The position numbers and the translations under genes were made by a program. Below are positions 8,330-17,728 of a stretch of DNA of 64,000 bases, in pieces. Within the stretch, counting starts at the first letter, position 1. The number at the start of each line of letters is the position of its first letter. The notes beneath the pieces were generated by a model. That model was given only the letters and a program-made list of their open reading frames with translations, was not told where the DNA came from and did not search any database. The DNA is taken from positions 1-64,000 of the forward strand of contig NZ_QMKQ01000002.1 in assembly GCF_003287975.1 (NCBI RefSeq). The letters are read 5' to 3'. This DNA is from Arthrobacter sp. AQ5-05 (GTDB taxonomy: Bacteria; Actinomycetota; Actinomycetes; Actinomycetales; Micrococcaceae).

Positions 8330-9127
8330 ATGAAGAAAATCCTCATGGTTTTGACCAGCGTTTCCGAAATCGGCAATACGGGAGAGCAGACCGGCTACAA
8401 CGTCGCCGAGGCCGCACACCCCTGGAAGGTCTTCAAGGATTCCGGACATTTCGTCGACTTCGCCTCGATCCAGGGCGGCCAGCCCCCGCGCGACACGGTC
8501 GATCCCGAAGATCCCATCCAGGTGGCCTTCACCGAAGACGAGACCACGCGCGCCGGCCTCTACAACACCGCCCGCGTCGATGTGGTCGACCCCGAACAAT
8601 ACGATGCCCTCTACCTCGTGGGAGGACATGGCACCATGTGGGACTTCCCGGACAGCGAAGGCCTGCAGCGCCTCGTGGCCAGCGTCTATGACAAAGGCGG
8701 CGTGGTGGGCGCGGTCTGCCACGGACCGGCCGGATTGGTGAACGTGGAACTGTCCAACGGGTTCCGCCTCGTCGAGGGCCGAAGGGTCGCCGCCTTCACC
8801 AACGACGAGGAAGTCGCCGCCGGGAAGGACAAGGTCATCCCGTTCTTCCTCGCCGACCGCCTCGAGGAACAGGGAGCCACCCACGTGCCGGCCGAAGACT
8901 GGGCGGAAAACGTGGTGGTGGACGAACGCCTGGTGACCGGCCAGAACCCCGCCTCCGCCGCCCGCGTGGCCAAGGAAATGGAGAAGCTCTTGGCCGAGGT
9001 CATCCACCAGGAAAAGGCGGAGGAACACGACGAGGCCGACGCACTGCGTGCCGAAAAGGACGCGGAAAAGGCCACCAAGAAGGCAGCCGAGGCAGCCGAG
9101 GCAGCCGAGGCAGCCACCGAACACTGA
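8330..9127 (+). CDS. DJ-1/PfpI-family protein with a charged repetitive C-terminal tail
   Basis: Type 1 glutamine amidotransferase-like protein of the Hsp31/DJ-1 group. The nucleophile-elbow motif GAVCHGPAGL places the reactive cysteine near residue 130, and GGHGTMWDF matches the Hsp31-like subgroup, which act as glyoxalase III, deglycase or chaperone under carbonyl stress. The 265-residue protein is longer than the usual 225-235 because of a Glu/Ala/Lys-rich tail of about 35 residues built partly from a 9-base tandem repeat. The start was chosen from AAAGGAG nine bases upstream; the frame extends slightly further but without a better site. Neighbours (CsbD, GlsB) are also stress proteins. 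The enzymatic substrate is not predictable. Confidence 0.88.
   Translation: MKKILMVLTSVSEIGNTGEQTGYNVAEAAHPWKVFKDSGHFVDFASIQGGQPPRDTVDPEDPIQVAFTEDETTRAGLYNTARVDVVDPEQYDALYLVGGHGTMWDFPDSEGLQRLVASVYDKGGVVGAVCHGPAGLVNVELSNGFRLVEGRRVAAFTNDEEVAAGKDKVIPFFLADRLEEQGATHVPAEDWAENVVVDERLVTGQNPASAARVAKEMEKLLAEVIHQEKAEEHDEADALRAEKDAEKATKKAAEAAEAAEAATEH
9082..9115 (+). repeat. Nine-base tandem repeat encoding Ala-Glu-Ala
   Basis: Nearly four perfect copies of the unit GGCAGCCGA encode the alternating Ala/Glu end of the DJ-1-like protein. Perfect short repeats of this kind can change copy number by slippage and would alter tail length without shifting the frame. Confidence 0.8.
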
Positions 9128-9348
9128 GTGCAGCGGTATTGTCCCCCGGCATATGCTGCCCGCCGCCAGGCGACAGGGGAACACCGCCGACCGGGCTCGA
9201 CATGGCCCGCATGCCCACCCACGGGTGGTCACGGGCCGCGTCGGGACCTGTCCTCTCCCTTCCGGCCTCGCTGCGGCAGCTCCCTCGACCGCCGGGGAAC
9301 AGCCCCCCTGCAGGCTACCGCCCGCAGGGATTCCCGGTCATGGGCCCG

Positions 9349-10628
9349 TCACCGGGTGCGGCACGCGCGCGGACCGGTTCCCCGGCAATGCCGCTGGTCC
9401 GGTTTGCCCACAAACACCTGGGTCGGACCGTGCGCCAGGTAGCCGGCGGCCCAGGAGGACAGGGCGCGGATCTTCTGGCGGAAGCCCGGGAGCCGCGCAA
9501 GGTGGACCGCCAGCCAGGAGACGAAGGCCATCGGGCACTGCAACTGGATGCGCCTGCGTCCGAGTTCGGCCACCGCCGCTCCCCGGCCGACCATGGCCAT
9601 ATGGCCCCTGTCGCTGCAGTCGAACGGCTGCCGCGTGCCACCGGTGACGTCGGCGTGGATATTGCGGGCGGCCCATTTCCCGGATTGCCGGGCCACGGAC
9701 GCAAGCTGGGGCAATTTGACTCCCGCGGCATCGGTGATGTTGGCCGAGTCCCCCAACACGGAAACGCCTTCGACGCCGGCTGCCCGCAGCTCGTCGGTAA
9801 CGTCGATGCGTCCGCCCTTGCCCTGCGCCACGCCCGACTCGGCGATGATCCTCCCGGTCTGCAGGCCGCCTGCCCACACCGTGCTCCTGGCGGGAATGAC
9901 GGTTCCGTCGGCCAGCGCCACCCCCTCGGGATGACCTCGCTCACGCTTTGGCCCATATGCAGCCGCACATCGGGCTTCCCCAGCCGGTCACGTGCGTAGG
10001 CCTGGGGCTTCGGGGAAAAGGCGTTGAGCACGTTGGGGACCATGTCCACGAGATGGTCCCGGCAGCGGCCGGCGAGGACCGGAGAGAAATTCTTCGGCAC
10101 AATGTATTTGATGTTCTCGGCCGGCGCGCCCGCGGTCTCCACCCCGGTGGGCCCGCCGCCGACGACGTCCATGCTGCCGGATTGCACGCGGTCCGCCGTT
10201 TCCAGCGTCCGGGTCAACGCGGTGCTCAGTCGCACGGGGTCGGACACCGAGCACAGCGGGTATGCGTGTTCCTCGGCACCGGGGGTGTTGAAGAAGCCTG
10301 GAACGGCGCCAGTGGCAATGACCAGGATCGGCCCCTGGGAGCGGGTACCATCCGCAGTGGTCACGGCGCGGGAGGCGGCATCGAGCGCGGTCGCCTCGGT
10401 GGTAAGCCCCCGAACGTCCTTCATGCGGCGGAATGCCGAACGCAGCGTCCTGGCCACCGCCGAAACCCCGATCTGCGATGCCGCCATTTGCCAGAGCAAG
10501 GGCTGGACCGGGCGATAGTCCTTGGCGTCGGCAAGGAGCACCGAGATCCCCTTGCGACCCAGCTCCCGGGCTGCTGCCATGCCGGCGAACCCGGCGCCGA
10601 CCACGATGACCTGGTATGTGTGTTCCAT
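9349..10628 (-). pseudogene. Frameshifted NDH-2-like FAD-dependent oxidoreductase
   Basis: The first frame (10628 down to about 9930) encodes the FAD-binding motif VVGAGFAGMAAA and the second dinucleotide fold VVGGGPTGVE, characteristic of type II NADH dehydrogenase-like flavoproteins. At 9928-9931 the frame breaks: the following conserved segment (VALADGTVIPA, then GDSANITDA) continues in another frame to a stop at 9349. Adding one G to the run GGG at 9928-9930 (plus strand) restores a continuous protein of about 425 residues. Either the gene is inactivated or this is a sequencing error in a G-run. The start at 10628 begins MEHTYQVIVVG. The last 20 residues do not look conserved, so the true C-terminus is uncertain. 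Confidence 0.75.
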
Positions 10629-10769
10629 ACGAGCGCCATACCCGCGTGCACGTCTGCGCAACAGGCCCGCTTCTGACTGGTCAGCGACCGGAAAATCTCC
10701 CCGTCGGCGGAACCCCGGTGGACGGGTTCCCGCGGACGGGGAGCAATTCTCGCCGGGGACGGCGGCGGC

Positions 10770-10955
10770 CTAGTGGCCGGTTACGTCCTTGGCAGCATCC
10801 TTGAGATGCTCGCCGGCCTGCTTGGCCTTGGCCGCGGCCTGGTCCTTGGCTCCTTCCGCCTGCAGTCTTTCATTGTCGGTGGCGTCGCCGACGCCTTCCT
10901 TGACTTTGCCGGCGACTTCCTGCGCTTTGTTGCCAATCTTGTCGTCGAGACCCAT
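10770..10955 (-). CDS. CsbD-family stress-response protein
   Basis: Small hydrophilic 61-residue protein matching the CsbD family: DKIGNKAQEVAGKVKEGVG followed by a Gln/Ala/Lys-rich helix. CsbD proteins accumulate under general stress; the molecular role is unknown. The start at 10955 has a strong AAGGAGGG Shine-Dalgarno about five bases upstream and gives the canonical MGLDDKIGNKA N-terminus. It lies between a flavoprotein and the GlsB-like membrane protein, both on the same strand. Confidence 0.9.
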   Translation of the reverse strand: MGLDDKIGNKAQEVAGKVKEGVGDATDNERLQAEGAKDQAAAKAKQAGEHLKDAAKDVTGH

Positions 10956-11211
10956 CGGGGCCCTCCTTCGCTGGATGTAACAGGGACAATCCCGGCGATT
11001 GGCCCGCATGCGAACCGCTGCCGGGAGCACCCACGTTAATTGAAGAAAGGCCCGGTCGCAAGCATTCCGCAGAGGTGTCGTCTACCGCAGACCATGCCAA
11101 CGACCGTTACGCTGACCCTCGCTGCGATCGAAGACGACCATACGCGGGAACATCCGGCGGCAAGACAGTACGGGGCGCGCTGGGATGGGCACGGACGCTG
11201 CACGGGCAGAT

Positions 11212-11249
11212 AAAAGCAGGTCCCGACCTCGAAAGGCCGGGACCTGCTC
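11212..11249 (-). terminator. Intrinsic terminator of the GlsB/YeaQ gene
   Basis: AGCAGGTCCCG pairs with CGGGACCTGCT, with an inner CCT/AGG extension, and on the minus strand the stem is followed by TTTTAT. It lies just past the stop of the minus-strand membrane protein gene. Confidence 0.85.
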
Positions 11250-11261
11250 TAAATGCAAATG

Positions 11262-11522
11262 CTATGCCCGCTTGCGCGTCAACAATCCCCAGATAACAAG
11301 GACAATCAACGACCCGCCGATAGCCAGCAGCCACGTCGACAATGACCAGAATTCGCTGATATCCACGCTGAACAACGCGGAACCAATCCAGCCACCAACA
11401 ACGGCACCAACTACGCCGAGCAGCAACGTGGCGAGCCAGCCGCCACCCTGCTCGCCTGGCTTGATTGCCTTGGCAATCGCACCGGCAATCAGGCCCAGAA
11501 CAATCCAACCAATGAATCCCAT
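11262..11522 (-). CDS. GlsB/YeaQ/YmgE-family stress-response membrane protein
   Basis: An 86-residue protein with three predicted membrane segments and the Gly-rich family pattern GWIVLGLIAGAIAKAI..PGEQGGG and GVVGAVVGGWIG. This family (transglycosylase-associated proteins) is induced by general stress; function is unknown. The start at 11522 was selected because GGAGAA lies upstream and the protein begins MGFIGWIV as in homologues. It ends in its own intrinsic terminator, so it is probably monocistronic. Confidence 0.9.
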   Translation of the reverse strand: MGFIGWIVLGLIAGAIAKAIKPGEQGGGWLATLLLGVVGAVVGGWIGSALFSVDISEFWSLSTWLLAIGGSLIVLVIWGLLTRKRA

Positions 11523-11903
11523 GACTTTTCTCCGTTCGGATGAAGTTACTTCGCTCAGCATCAGGATCGCGATGCACTCGAAAGACCATACAGGCATTTG
11601 GAAGCTCCGGCGACCGGCGACGGAACATTGGGAGAAATGTCACACCAGACCACGATTTGCCTCCACGGAGCCCTCCCGGGGATGCTCCGGGGACGGTGCG
11701 GATGCTTCGATCCAAACGTTCGAGGATCGTCCCAGGTAATAAGCCAACACCGTCTTCGGGCCGACGTACGTACCATCCGGCGGCCAACGGACGGGAGCGA
11801 GGATGGACCCGGTCCCGTTGCGCCGCAGCCTGCCGGGCCCCGGACATGGCGAGGTCCACGTGCCCGGACGCCAAGGCGCCTCATGTGCGGCACACTGGAT
11901 GCC

Positions 11904-12566
11904 ATGGAAGATACGGACACGGTGACAACCCAAGACTCGACGGTTGAGGACTGGACGCGCGCACTGGCGCAGTCCACGGGCTCGCCGGGCGGTGGAGCCG
12001 GGACGGGGCTGATGCTGGCCATTGCCGCATCCTTGGCATCGATGGTTGCCGGCTACACGGAACCCGGGGAGGGCGAGCGCGCGGAACTCCACCGCGTACG
12101 GATGCAAGCCCAAGCACTGCGCAAGGATGCACTTCGGTTGGCCGACCAGGACGCGGCCGCTTCCCGGACCTTCGGAGCCGCCTTCGGGTTGGAGCCCGGA
12201 ACCGACCGGGATGATGCGATCTCCCGGGCCTCCGTGGCTGCCGCGAAAGCCTCGGCGGAGCTGGGCATCCGGGCCATCGAAGCGATCGAGGACCTGGCAT
12301 GGCTCGCGATCCACGGCAACCGGGCGCTCATCGCCGATGTCGTGGTCGCTTTCGGGGCGCTCCGGGCAACGGTCGCCGGAGCACGCACCAACGTCAGCTT
12401 CGATCTCGCCAGCCTCACCTCCCACGGCAACACCATGGACCAGATCCGCGAGCAGCACCCGGAGCTCTGGGCGAAGGTCTCAGACCTCAACGCCGCACTC
12501 GAGCGGATCGACTCACTTACGGAAGGCATCGACCATCGCGCCGCTCCCACCGACGCCGTGCAGTAG
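11904..12566 (+). CDS. Cyclodeaminase/cyclohydrolase-family protein (FTCD C-terminal domain)
   Basis: A 220-residue all-helical protein with the hallmark SPGGGAGTGLMLAIAASLA near the N-terminus, as in formiminotetrahydrofolate cyclodeaminase and methenyltetrahydrofolate cyclohydrolase domains; these release ammonia from 5-formimino-THF or open methenyl-THF in one-carbon metabolism. The segment RASVAAAKASAELG and a later ARTNVSFDLASL match the family. No hut or folate genes are nearby, so the pathway is not fixed by context. Start is uncertain: 11904 gives MEDTDTV, and 11883 (MCGTLDA) is an in-frame alternative with a weak AGGCG upstream. Confidence 0.78.
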   Translation: MEDTDTVTTQDSTVEDWTRALAQSTGSPGGGAGTGLMLAIAASLASMVAGYTEPGEGERAELHRVRMQAQALRKDALRLADQDAAASRTFGAAFGLEPGTDRDDAISRASVAAAKASAELGIRAIEAIEDLAWLAIHGNRALIADVVVAFGALRATVAGARTNVSFDLASLTSHGNTMDQIREQHPELWAKVSDLNAALERIDSLTEGIDHRAAPTDAVQ

Positions 12567-12804
12567 TCCAAGCCCAAACCCCGGGGGTTCGGCCCGGCGC
12601 GAGGGCGCTTGGCATTGGTTCGCGGCGCAACCATGGCCCCACCAGCTTCAAACCGTCACGGCCGATACTTGCCCCCTTGATTCCAGGCATGTCGCCCGCG
12701 CCTTGCCACACGTACTTTCCAGGGCAACGGAACCAGGATCAGGTGGGTGCCGTTCCGGGGCACGGGCCTCGGCATGGCCGTCTCGTTCGCCGCCCGCGGG
12801 ACTG

Positions 12805-12846
12805 GAAAAAAATTCCCCGGCACCCTGTGAAGGGAACCGGGGAATC
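12805..12846 (-). terminator. Intrinsic terminator of rpsO
   Basis: On the minus strand ATTCCCCGG pairs with CCGGGGAAT, with an inner CCCT/AGGG pairing, and the stem runs straight into seven T residues. It lies 25 bases past the rpsO stop codon. Confidence 0.93.
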
Positions 12847-12870
12847 TCAATCAAACCTAGTGCTAAAAAA

Positions 12871-13140
12871 TTAGCGACGCAGGCCGAGGCGCTCGATCAG
12901 CGTACGGTAGCGCTCGATGTCGGTGCCCTTGAGGTACGCAAGCATGCGACGACGACGACCAACCAGGGCCATCAGGCCGCGGCGGGTGTGGTGGTCATGC
13001 TTGTGCATCTTCAGGTGCTCCGTCAGATCCAGGATGCGACGTGACATCACGGCAATCTGGACCTCCGGCGAACCGGTATCGCCTTCGCTGGTGGCGTAGG
13101 CCTTCATGATTTCCTGCTTGATAGCGGCGTCTAATGCCAC
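12871..13140 (-). CDS. rpsO: 30S ribosomal protein S15
   Basis: An 89-residue protein matching S15 end to end: [46 protein letters not shown] and [12 protein letters not shown], the conserved 16S rRNA-binding helices. S15 binds the central domain of 16S rRNA early in 30S assembly. The start is GTG at 13140 with AGGAG five bases upstream. In most actinobacteria rpsO follows ribF directly; here about 9.8 kb of nitrate reductase and other genes separates them. It has its own terminator. Confidence 0.98.
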   Translation of the reverse strand: MALDAAIKQEIMKAYATSEGDTGSPEVQIAVMSRRILDLTEHLKMHKHDHHTRRGLMALVGRRRRMLAYLKGTDIERYRTLIERLGLRR

Positions 13141-13524
13141 AATAACTCCTAGAGTTGTACCGCGTTTCAAAAACACCGTCACCGGCAGGTGCGCTCGCAA
13201 CCGCGGACTGCAGCGGGCACCGCAGAAAAGTCTATCAAGAACTTGGCCCCTGGCGGCACGCACCGAGACGCAACGCACATGCACCGCGGCCTGCAGGTAC
13301 CTGTTCAAACCACGCAATTGCGTGCGCTGATAAGGATGTTTCCTGCCGATTTGCCTGCCAGCTCTGGTCACCGGCCCCTTGGATGCCTAGGGTTGGGGCA
13401 TGGAACCAAGGCCAAAGCACCCATGTCCCGGAGACCGGGCGGTACCCGCACCCCGGGGATGGAACCAGGACCATGCGCTTCACCCCGCCATGCGCCGGCC
13501 TTCCCTTGACCCGGTGCCGTAGCC
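13141..13524. other. Divergent intergenic region between rpsO and the TDT carrier gene
   Basis: About 380 bases with no protein-like frame. It must hold the rpsO promoter and leader and the promoter of the divergent carrier gene. I saw no tRNA, terminator or clear operator in it. Confidence 0.4.
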
Positions 13525-14652
13525 ATGCTGGCCCCCGACGAATTCAGCGAAGGACAGCTCAACCCCGCCAATGCCCCGATCCCCGGTGTTGCAAAGCCAT
13601 CGGGAGGTCTGATCGCCAACCTTCCTCCGGCCTCCTTTTCCTTCGTGATGGCCACCGGAATAGTCTCGACCGGCTTGGACCTCTACGGGGCACCGTTGCC
13701 GGCGTTGGTACTTTTCATCATTGCGGTGCTCGCCGGCATCGTGCTTGCCGCGGCGACACTGCTGCGATTGATCGGGACATTCGGCAGGGTGGCGCGCGAT
13801 ATCCGCAGTCCAGGCCGCGCCTTCGGATTCTTCACGATCGTGGCCGCCGCCAACGTGCTTGGCGCGCGATTTGAGATGTACGGCTGGATCACGACGGCCA
13901 TGGCCATGGCCGTCGTGGGTGCCGTCGTGTGGGTCGTGCTCAACTACACGCTGCCAACGGAGTTGCTTGTCGCCGAGCGCAAGAACCCCATCATCGCGGA
14001 AATCAACGGCAGCTGGTTCCTCTGGGTGGTGGGAACCCAGTCCGTTGCCGTGGCAGCAGCCATGGTGGCCCGCTTGGGCGGATCGGAGCTGCTGGCCGCC
14101 GCCGCTGTCGGGCTGTGGGGAGTCGGCGTGATGCTATACCTGATCGTCGCCACCCTTGTCACGATACGGTTGCTCACCCACCCCGTGGACCCGGCGTCGC
14201 TGAGCCCCACCTACTGGATCTACATGGGTGCCACGGCCATCTCGGTGCTGGCGGGATCCCGGATCCTGCTGCTGCCCGAACGGATGCCCATCTTGGAAAC
14301 CGCGGCGCCGGCCGTCGCCGGAATCAGCTTCATCCTGTGGGCCCTGGGTCTGTGGTGGATCCCGCTGTTGCTGCTCTTCGGGATCTGGCGGCACGTGCTG
14401 CGGCACCGGCCGTTGCGCTATGAAATCAGCCTATGGAGCATTGTCTTCCCGCTGGGCATGTATGCGAGCGCCAGCATGCTCTTTGGCACTGTCGAGGACC
14501 TGGACTTCATGGTGGAGATTGGCCGGATCATCATCTGGGTGGCGCTGCTGGCCTGGCTGGCATCCTCCCTCGCCATGGTCCATGCGGCAACCACTTGGCT
14601 GCTCCGCCGCCGGAACCTCCGTGGAACGCGACCGGAACCGTCCACGCCCTGA
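13525..14652 (+). CDS. TDT-family carrier (tellurite-resistance/C4-dicarboxylate transporter, TehA-like)
   Basis: A 375-residue membrane protein with about ten hydrophobic segments. The opening PPASFSFVMATGIVSTG and later blocks such as NGSWFLWVVGTQSVAV and WSIVFPLGMYASA are typical of the TDT family (TehA, Mae1, SLAC1 relatives), which move anions such as C4-dicarboxylates, sulfite, nitrate or chloride. Its place next to the convergent narGHJI operon makes an anion role attractive, but it is not transcribed with it. The ATG at 13525 has only a weak ribosome binding site. Confidence 0.8.
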   Translation: MLAPDEFSEGQLNPANAPIPGVAKPSGGLIANLPPASFSFVMATGIVSTGLDLYGAPLPALVLFIIAVLAGIVLAAATLLRLIGTFGRVARDIRSPGRAFGFFTIVAAANVLGARFEMYGWITTAMAMAVVGAVVWVVLNYTLPTELLVAERKNPIIAEINGSWFLWVVGTQSVAVAAAMVARLGGSELLAAAAVGLWGVGVMLYLIVATLVTIRLLTHPVDPASLSPTYWIYMGATAISVLAGSRILLLPERMPILETAAPAVAGISFILWALGLWWIPLLLLFGIWRHVLRHRPLRYEISLWSIVFPLGMYASASMLFGTVEDLDFMVEIGRIIIWVALLAWLASSLAMVHAATTWLLRRRNLRGTRPEPSTP

Positions 14653-14697
14653 AATCGCCGCCCCGATTCCGGAAACACGGCATGGTCCATGCACCGC

Positions 14698-15444
14698 TCA
14701 CTTCGGGCGGCGCGGGATCGTATCCACTTTGTCCCAGCCGCGCCGGTGCGCCCGCGAGCCCTCGTGGGCATCACGGCTGCGATACACGATATAGGGCCGG
14801 AAGATGTAGCCCACCGGCGCGGTGAACACGTGCACCAGGCGGGTGAAGGGCCACAGCGCGAACAGCGCGATGGCGGCAATCGCATGGAACTGGAAGCTCA
14901 GCGGGGCGCCGACCATCAATTCCGGCTGCGGGTTGAAGTAGAAGATGCTGCGGAACCAGATCGACACCCCTTCCCGGTAGTTGTACTCCCCCGCCACCCC
15001 GGAAGCGGTGTTCACCAGTCCTCCCAGGATCACGATTCCGAGCATGAGATACATGATCTTGTCCATCACGGTGGTTGCCCCCATCACCGCCTTGGTGAAA
15101 CGGCGCCGGTAGAGCAGTCCAACGAATCCCACAATGGTGAAAACCCCGGCAATGGCACCCACCGAGATTGCCATGAAGTGGTAGACCCCATCCGAAATGC
15201 CCAAGGCATCCGTCCAGCTCTTGGGGATGCCAAGGCCCATGACATGGCCGAGGAAGACGGCCAGGATGCCGAAGTGGAACATCGGGTTGGCCCAGCGCAG
15301 GATGCTGCTCTCGTACATCTGGCTCGAGCGCGAGGTCCACCCGAACTTGTCATAGCGGTACCGCCAGATATGCCCCAAGACAAAGACCGTCAGGCAGATA
15401 TAGGGGAAAATCAGCCACAGGAACACTGCCCATCCGTTGCCCAT
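14698..15444 (-). CDS. narI: Respiratory nitrate reductase gamma subunit (cytochrome b)
   Basis: A 248-residue five-helix cytochrome b that anchors NarGH to the membrane and oxidises menaquinol. Conserved histidines for the two b-type hemes are visible in LGHIWRYRYDKFGW, PMFHFGILAVFLGHVMGL and in the helix 5 region with FQFHAIAA and TRLVHVFTAP. Start at 15444 overlaps the narJ stop as TGATG, so it is translationally coupled. It is the last gene of the narGHJI operon and converges on the TDT carrier gene 45 bases away. Sequence after the last helix is short and basic, as usual. Confidence 0.95.
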   Translation of the reverse strand: MGNGWAVFLWLIFPYICLTVFVLGHIWRYRYDKFGWTSRSSQMYESSILRWANPMFHFGILAVFLGHVMGLGIPKSWTDALGISDGVYHFMAISVGAIAGVFTIVGFVGLLYRRRFTKAVMGATTVMDKIMYLMLGIVILGGLVNTASGVAGEYNYREGVSIWFRSIFYFNPQPELMVGAPLSFQFHAIAAIALFALWPFTRLVHVFTAPVGYIFRPYIVYRSRDAHEGSRAHRRGWDKVDTIPRRPK

Positions 15445-16100
15445 CACACGCCTCCTTGAATCGGTGCCAAATCCGGCATTCCATAGGTGTCCAGTCCGAC
15501 CTGTTCGTCCGCCGGCCCCTCGGCAATCAGCCGCGCCACGATTTCGTGGTCCTTGCCCTTGAGCAGCGGCAGGGTGGAGCAGACCGATTCGATGGCCCCG
15601 GTCCATGGCGAACCGGTCTCGCGCAGGTGCAGGCGCAACAGCTCCAGGCCGGCCCGGTTGTCCAGGATGATCTTCAGGCCCGCCTTGGCATCGGTGAGCG
15701 CGCCGAATTCCAGGACCACGCACAGGTGGTCCGGCAGCTGCTCCGGGGCCAGTTCCAGGCCGGCCCGGGCGTAGACCTGCTTGATGCGAAGCAGCGCCAA
15801 CCCCCGCTTCCTGGTCTCGCCGTTGGAGAAATAGGTCAGGAACAGGCAGCCGCGCCGACGGGTGTCGAAGGTGTCAACGTATTGGCTCTGGGTCTGCGCC
15901 ACCCCGGGCCGGCGCAGGTATTGGATCGTTTCGAGCAGGCCCGTCCCGATCCTGGCCGGCAGGGACGCCGCGACCTCCTCGAGCAGGTCCAGGCGCGAAA
16001 ACAACTGCTCGTCGGGATAGTCCAAAAGGATGGAGGCACACTGCCAGGCCGCGGTGATTTCCTCCGGGGAGTATTTCAGGGCCGGCACCTTGGGCGTCAC
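15444..16100 (-). CDS. narJ: Nitrate reductase molybdenum cofactor assembly chaperone
   Basis: A 218-residue soluble protein of the NarJ/NarW/TorD helical family, which binds apo-NarG and is required for Mo-cofactor insertion; it is not part of the mature enzyme. Recognisable features are ASILLDYPDE near the N-terminus and YVDTFDTRRRGCLFLTYFSNGETRKRG, the strongest NarJ signature. The GTG start at 16100 forms a GTGA overlap with the narH stop. The C-terminal tail (after GPADEQVG) is poorly conserved. Confidence 0.95.
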   Translation of the reverse strand: MTPKVPALKYSPEEITAAWQCASILLDYPDEQLFSRLDLLEEVAASLPARIGTGLLETIQYLRRPGVAQTQSQYVDTFDTRRRGCLFLTYFSNGETRKRGLALLRIKQVYARAGLELAPEQLPDHLCVVLEFGALTDAKAGLKIILDNRAGLELLRLHLRETGSPWTGAIESVCSTLPLLKGKDHEIVARLIAEGPADEQVGLDTYGMPDLAPIQGGV

Positions 16101-17728
16101 GAGGTGCCTCCCGGTGCCGGCGGCGTGCCGGGGAACAACCCGGTGGGCGTGCCCTGGCCGTTCCAGTTCAGCAGGTTGATGCGCACCCGTTCGGGGCGGC
16201 CCGGGACATCCGGCCCCTGGCCGCCCGGGTCGGACCCGAAGGAATCATCCATGCCACCCATGCCTCCCATGCCCGGTCCTCCCTCGACATTCAGCGAGCA
16301 GTCCGTGGCGATGTTCTCCAGCTTGTGGGCGTCCTCGTAGTGGGCCGCCGGGATCACGTAGCGTTCCTCGTACTTGGCGATGGCCAGCAGCCGGTACATG
16401 TCCCGGATCTGCTGCCCGGTCATCCCCACCGATTCGGCGATGGATTCGTCCGGTTCCCATCCCATGTTGATGTCGCGCATGTAGGAACGCATGGCAGCAA
16501 GCTTGTGCAGCACCCGGTCCACCGGCACCGTGTCCCCCGCGGTGAAGAGCCCTGCCAGGTACTCGATCGGGATCCGCAGCTTGTCGATGGCGGCAAACAG
16601 GTTGTCCTTGCGCTCCGGGTCTTCCCCGGTCTCTCCGACCGCATCCACGACCGGGGACAGCGGCGGGATGTACCAGACCATCGGCATCGTGCGGTACTCG
16701 GGGTGCAGCGGCAGGGCCACCTTGTATTCGTTGATCAAGGCCCAGATCGGCGAGCGCTGGGCCGCTTCCACCCAGTCGTCCGGAATGCCGGCCAGCCTCG
16801 CCTCGCGAATGACCTCCGGATCCCGGGGATCGAGGAACACGTTGCGCTGGGCCTCATAGAGTCCGTGTTCATCGGTCGTGGATGCCGCCTCCAGCACCTT
16901 GTCGGCATCGTAGAGCATCAGCCCGAGGTAGCGCAGGCGGCCCACGCAGGTCTCCGAGCAGATGGTGGGCTGGCCGATCTCGATGCGCGGGTAGCAGAAG
17001 GTGCACTTCTCGACCTTGCCGGTCTTGTGGTTGAAATACATCTTCTTGTACGGGCAGCCGCCCACGCACTGGCGCCAGCCGCGGCAGCGGTCCTGGTCCA
17101 CCAGCACGATCCCGTCTTCCTCGCGCTTGTAGATGGCCCCCGTGGGGCAGGAAGCCACACAGGAGGGGTTCAGGCAGTGCTCGCAGATGCGCGGCAGGTA
17201 GAACATGAAGGTCTGTTCGTATTCGAACTTGATCTTGTCCCCGACCTGCTTCAGGATCGGGTCGTTGTGCGTGTTCTGCGTCGACCCGGCCAGGTCGTCG
17301 TCCCAGTTCGAGGACCAGGTGATCTTGGTGTCCTGCCCGGTCAGCAGCGACTTGGGCCGTGCCACCGGCATGTGCTTCTGGGCCGGGGCGGTGGTCAGGT
17401 TGTCGTAGTCGTAGGTCCACGGCTCATAGTAGTCCTTGATGCCCGGCAGGTTGGGTGCCGCGAAGATGGTCATGAGGTTCTTCAGCCGCCCCCCGGCCTT
17501 GAGCTTGATCCGGCCGCGCTTGGTCAGCGTCCAGCCGCCCTTCCACTTGTCCTGGTCCTCGTAGGTGCGCGGGTATCCCTGCCCGGGCCGGGTTTCGACG
17601 TTGTTGAACCAGACGTGCTCTGCTCCGGACCTGTTGGTCCAGACCTGCTTGCAGGTGACCGAACAGGTGTGGCAGCCGATGCACTTGTCCAGGTTCATCA
17701 CCATGGCCATCTGTGACATGACACGCAT
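16097..17728 (-). CDS. narH: Respiratory nitrate reductase beta subunit (iron-sulfur protein)
   Basis: A 543-residue electron-transfer subunit. Cysteines for four clusters are visible: CIGCHTCSVTC (from residue 16), CEHCLNPSCVASCP, CRGWRQCVGGCP, where Trp replaces a Cys as expected for the [3Fe-4S] cluster, and CTFCYPRIEIGQPTICSETC. It passes electrons from NarI hemes to NarG. The ATG at 17728 overlaps the narG stop (TGATG); the open frame continues upstream inside narG but that part is a shadow. The Gly/Met-rich stretch near residue 480 (GGPGMGGMGGMDD) is longer than in enterobacterial NarH and is an actinobacterial extension. Confidence 0.97.
   Translation of the reverse strand: MRVMSQMAMVMNLDKCIGCHTCSVTCKQVWTNRSGAEHVWFNNVETRPGQGYPRTYEDQDKWKGGWTLTKRGRIKLKAGGRLKNLMTIFAAPNLPGIKDYYEPWTYDYDNLTTAPAQKHMPVARPKSLLTGQDTKITWSSNWDDDLAGSTQNTHNDPILKQVGDKIKFEYEQTFMFYLPRICEHCLNPSCVASCPTGAIYKREEDGIVLVDQDRCRGWRQCVGGCPYKKMYFNHKTGKVEKCTFCYPRIEIGQPTICSETCVGRLRYLGLMLYDADKVLEAASTTDEHGLYEAQRNVFLDPRDPEVIREARLAGIPDDWVEAAQRSPIWALINEYKVALPLHPEYRTMPMVWYIPPLSPVVDAVGETGEDPERKDNLFAAIDKLRIPIEYLAGLFTAGDTVPVDRVLHKLAAMRSYMRDINMGWEPDESIAESVGMTGQQIRDMYRLLAIAKYEERYVIPAAHYEDAHKLENIATDCSLNVEGGPGMGGMGGMDDSFGSDPGGQGPDVPGRPERVRINLLNWNGQGTPTGLFPGTPPAPGGTS

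Noticed and set aside
9928-9933. Programmed frameshifting in the NDH-2-like, MFS and small membrane genes
   Set aside because: The sites lack a slippery heptamer or downstream pseudoknot, and such genes are not known to use recoding; sequence error or simple mutation is more likely.
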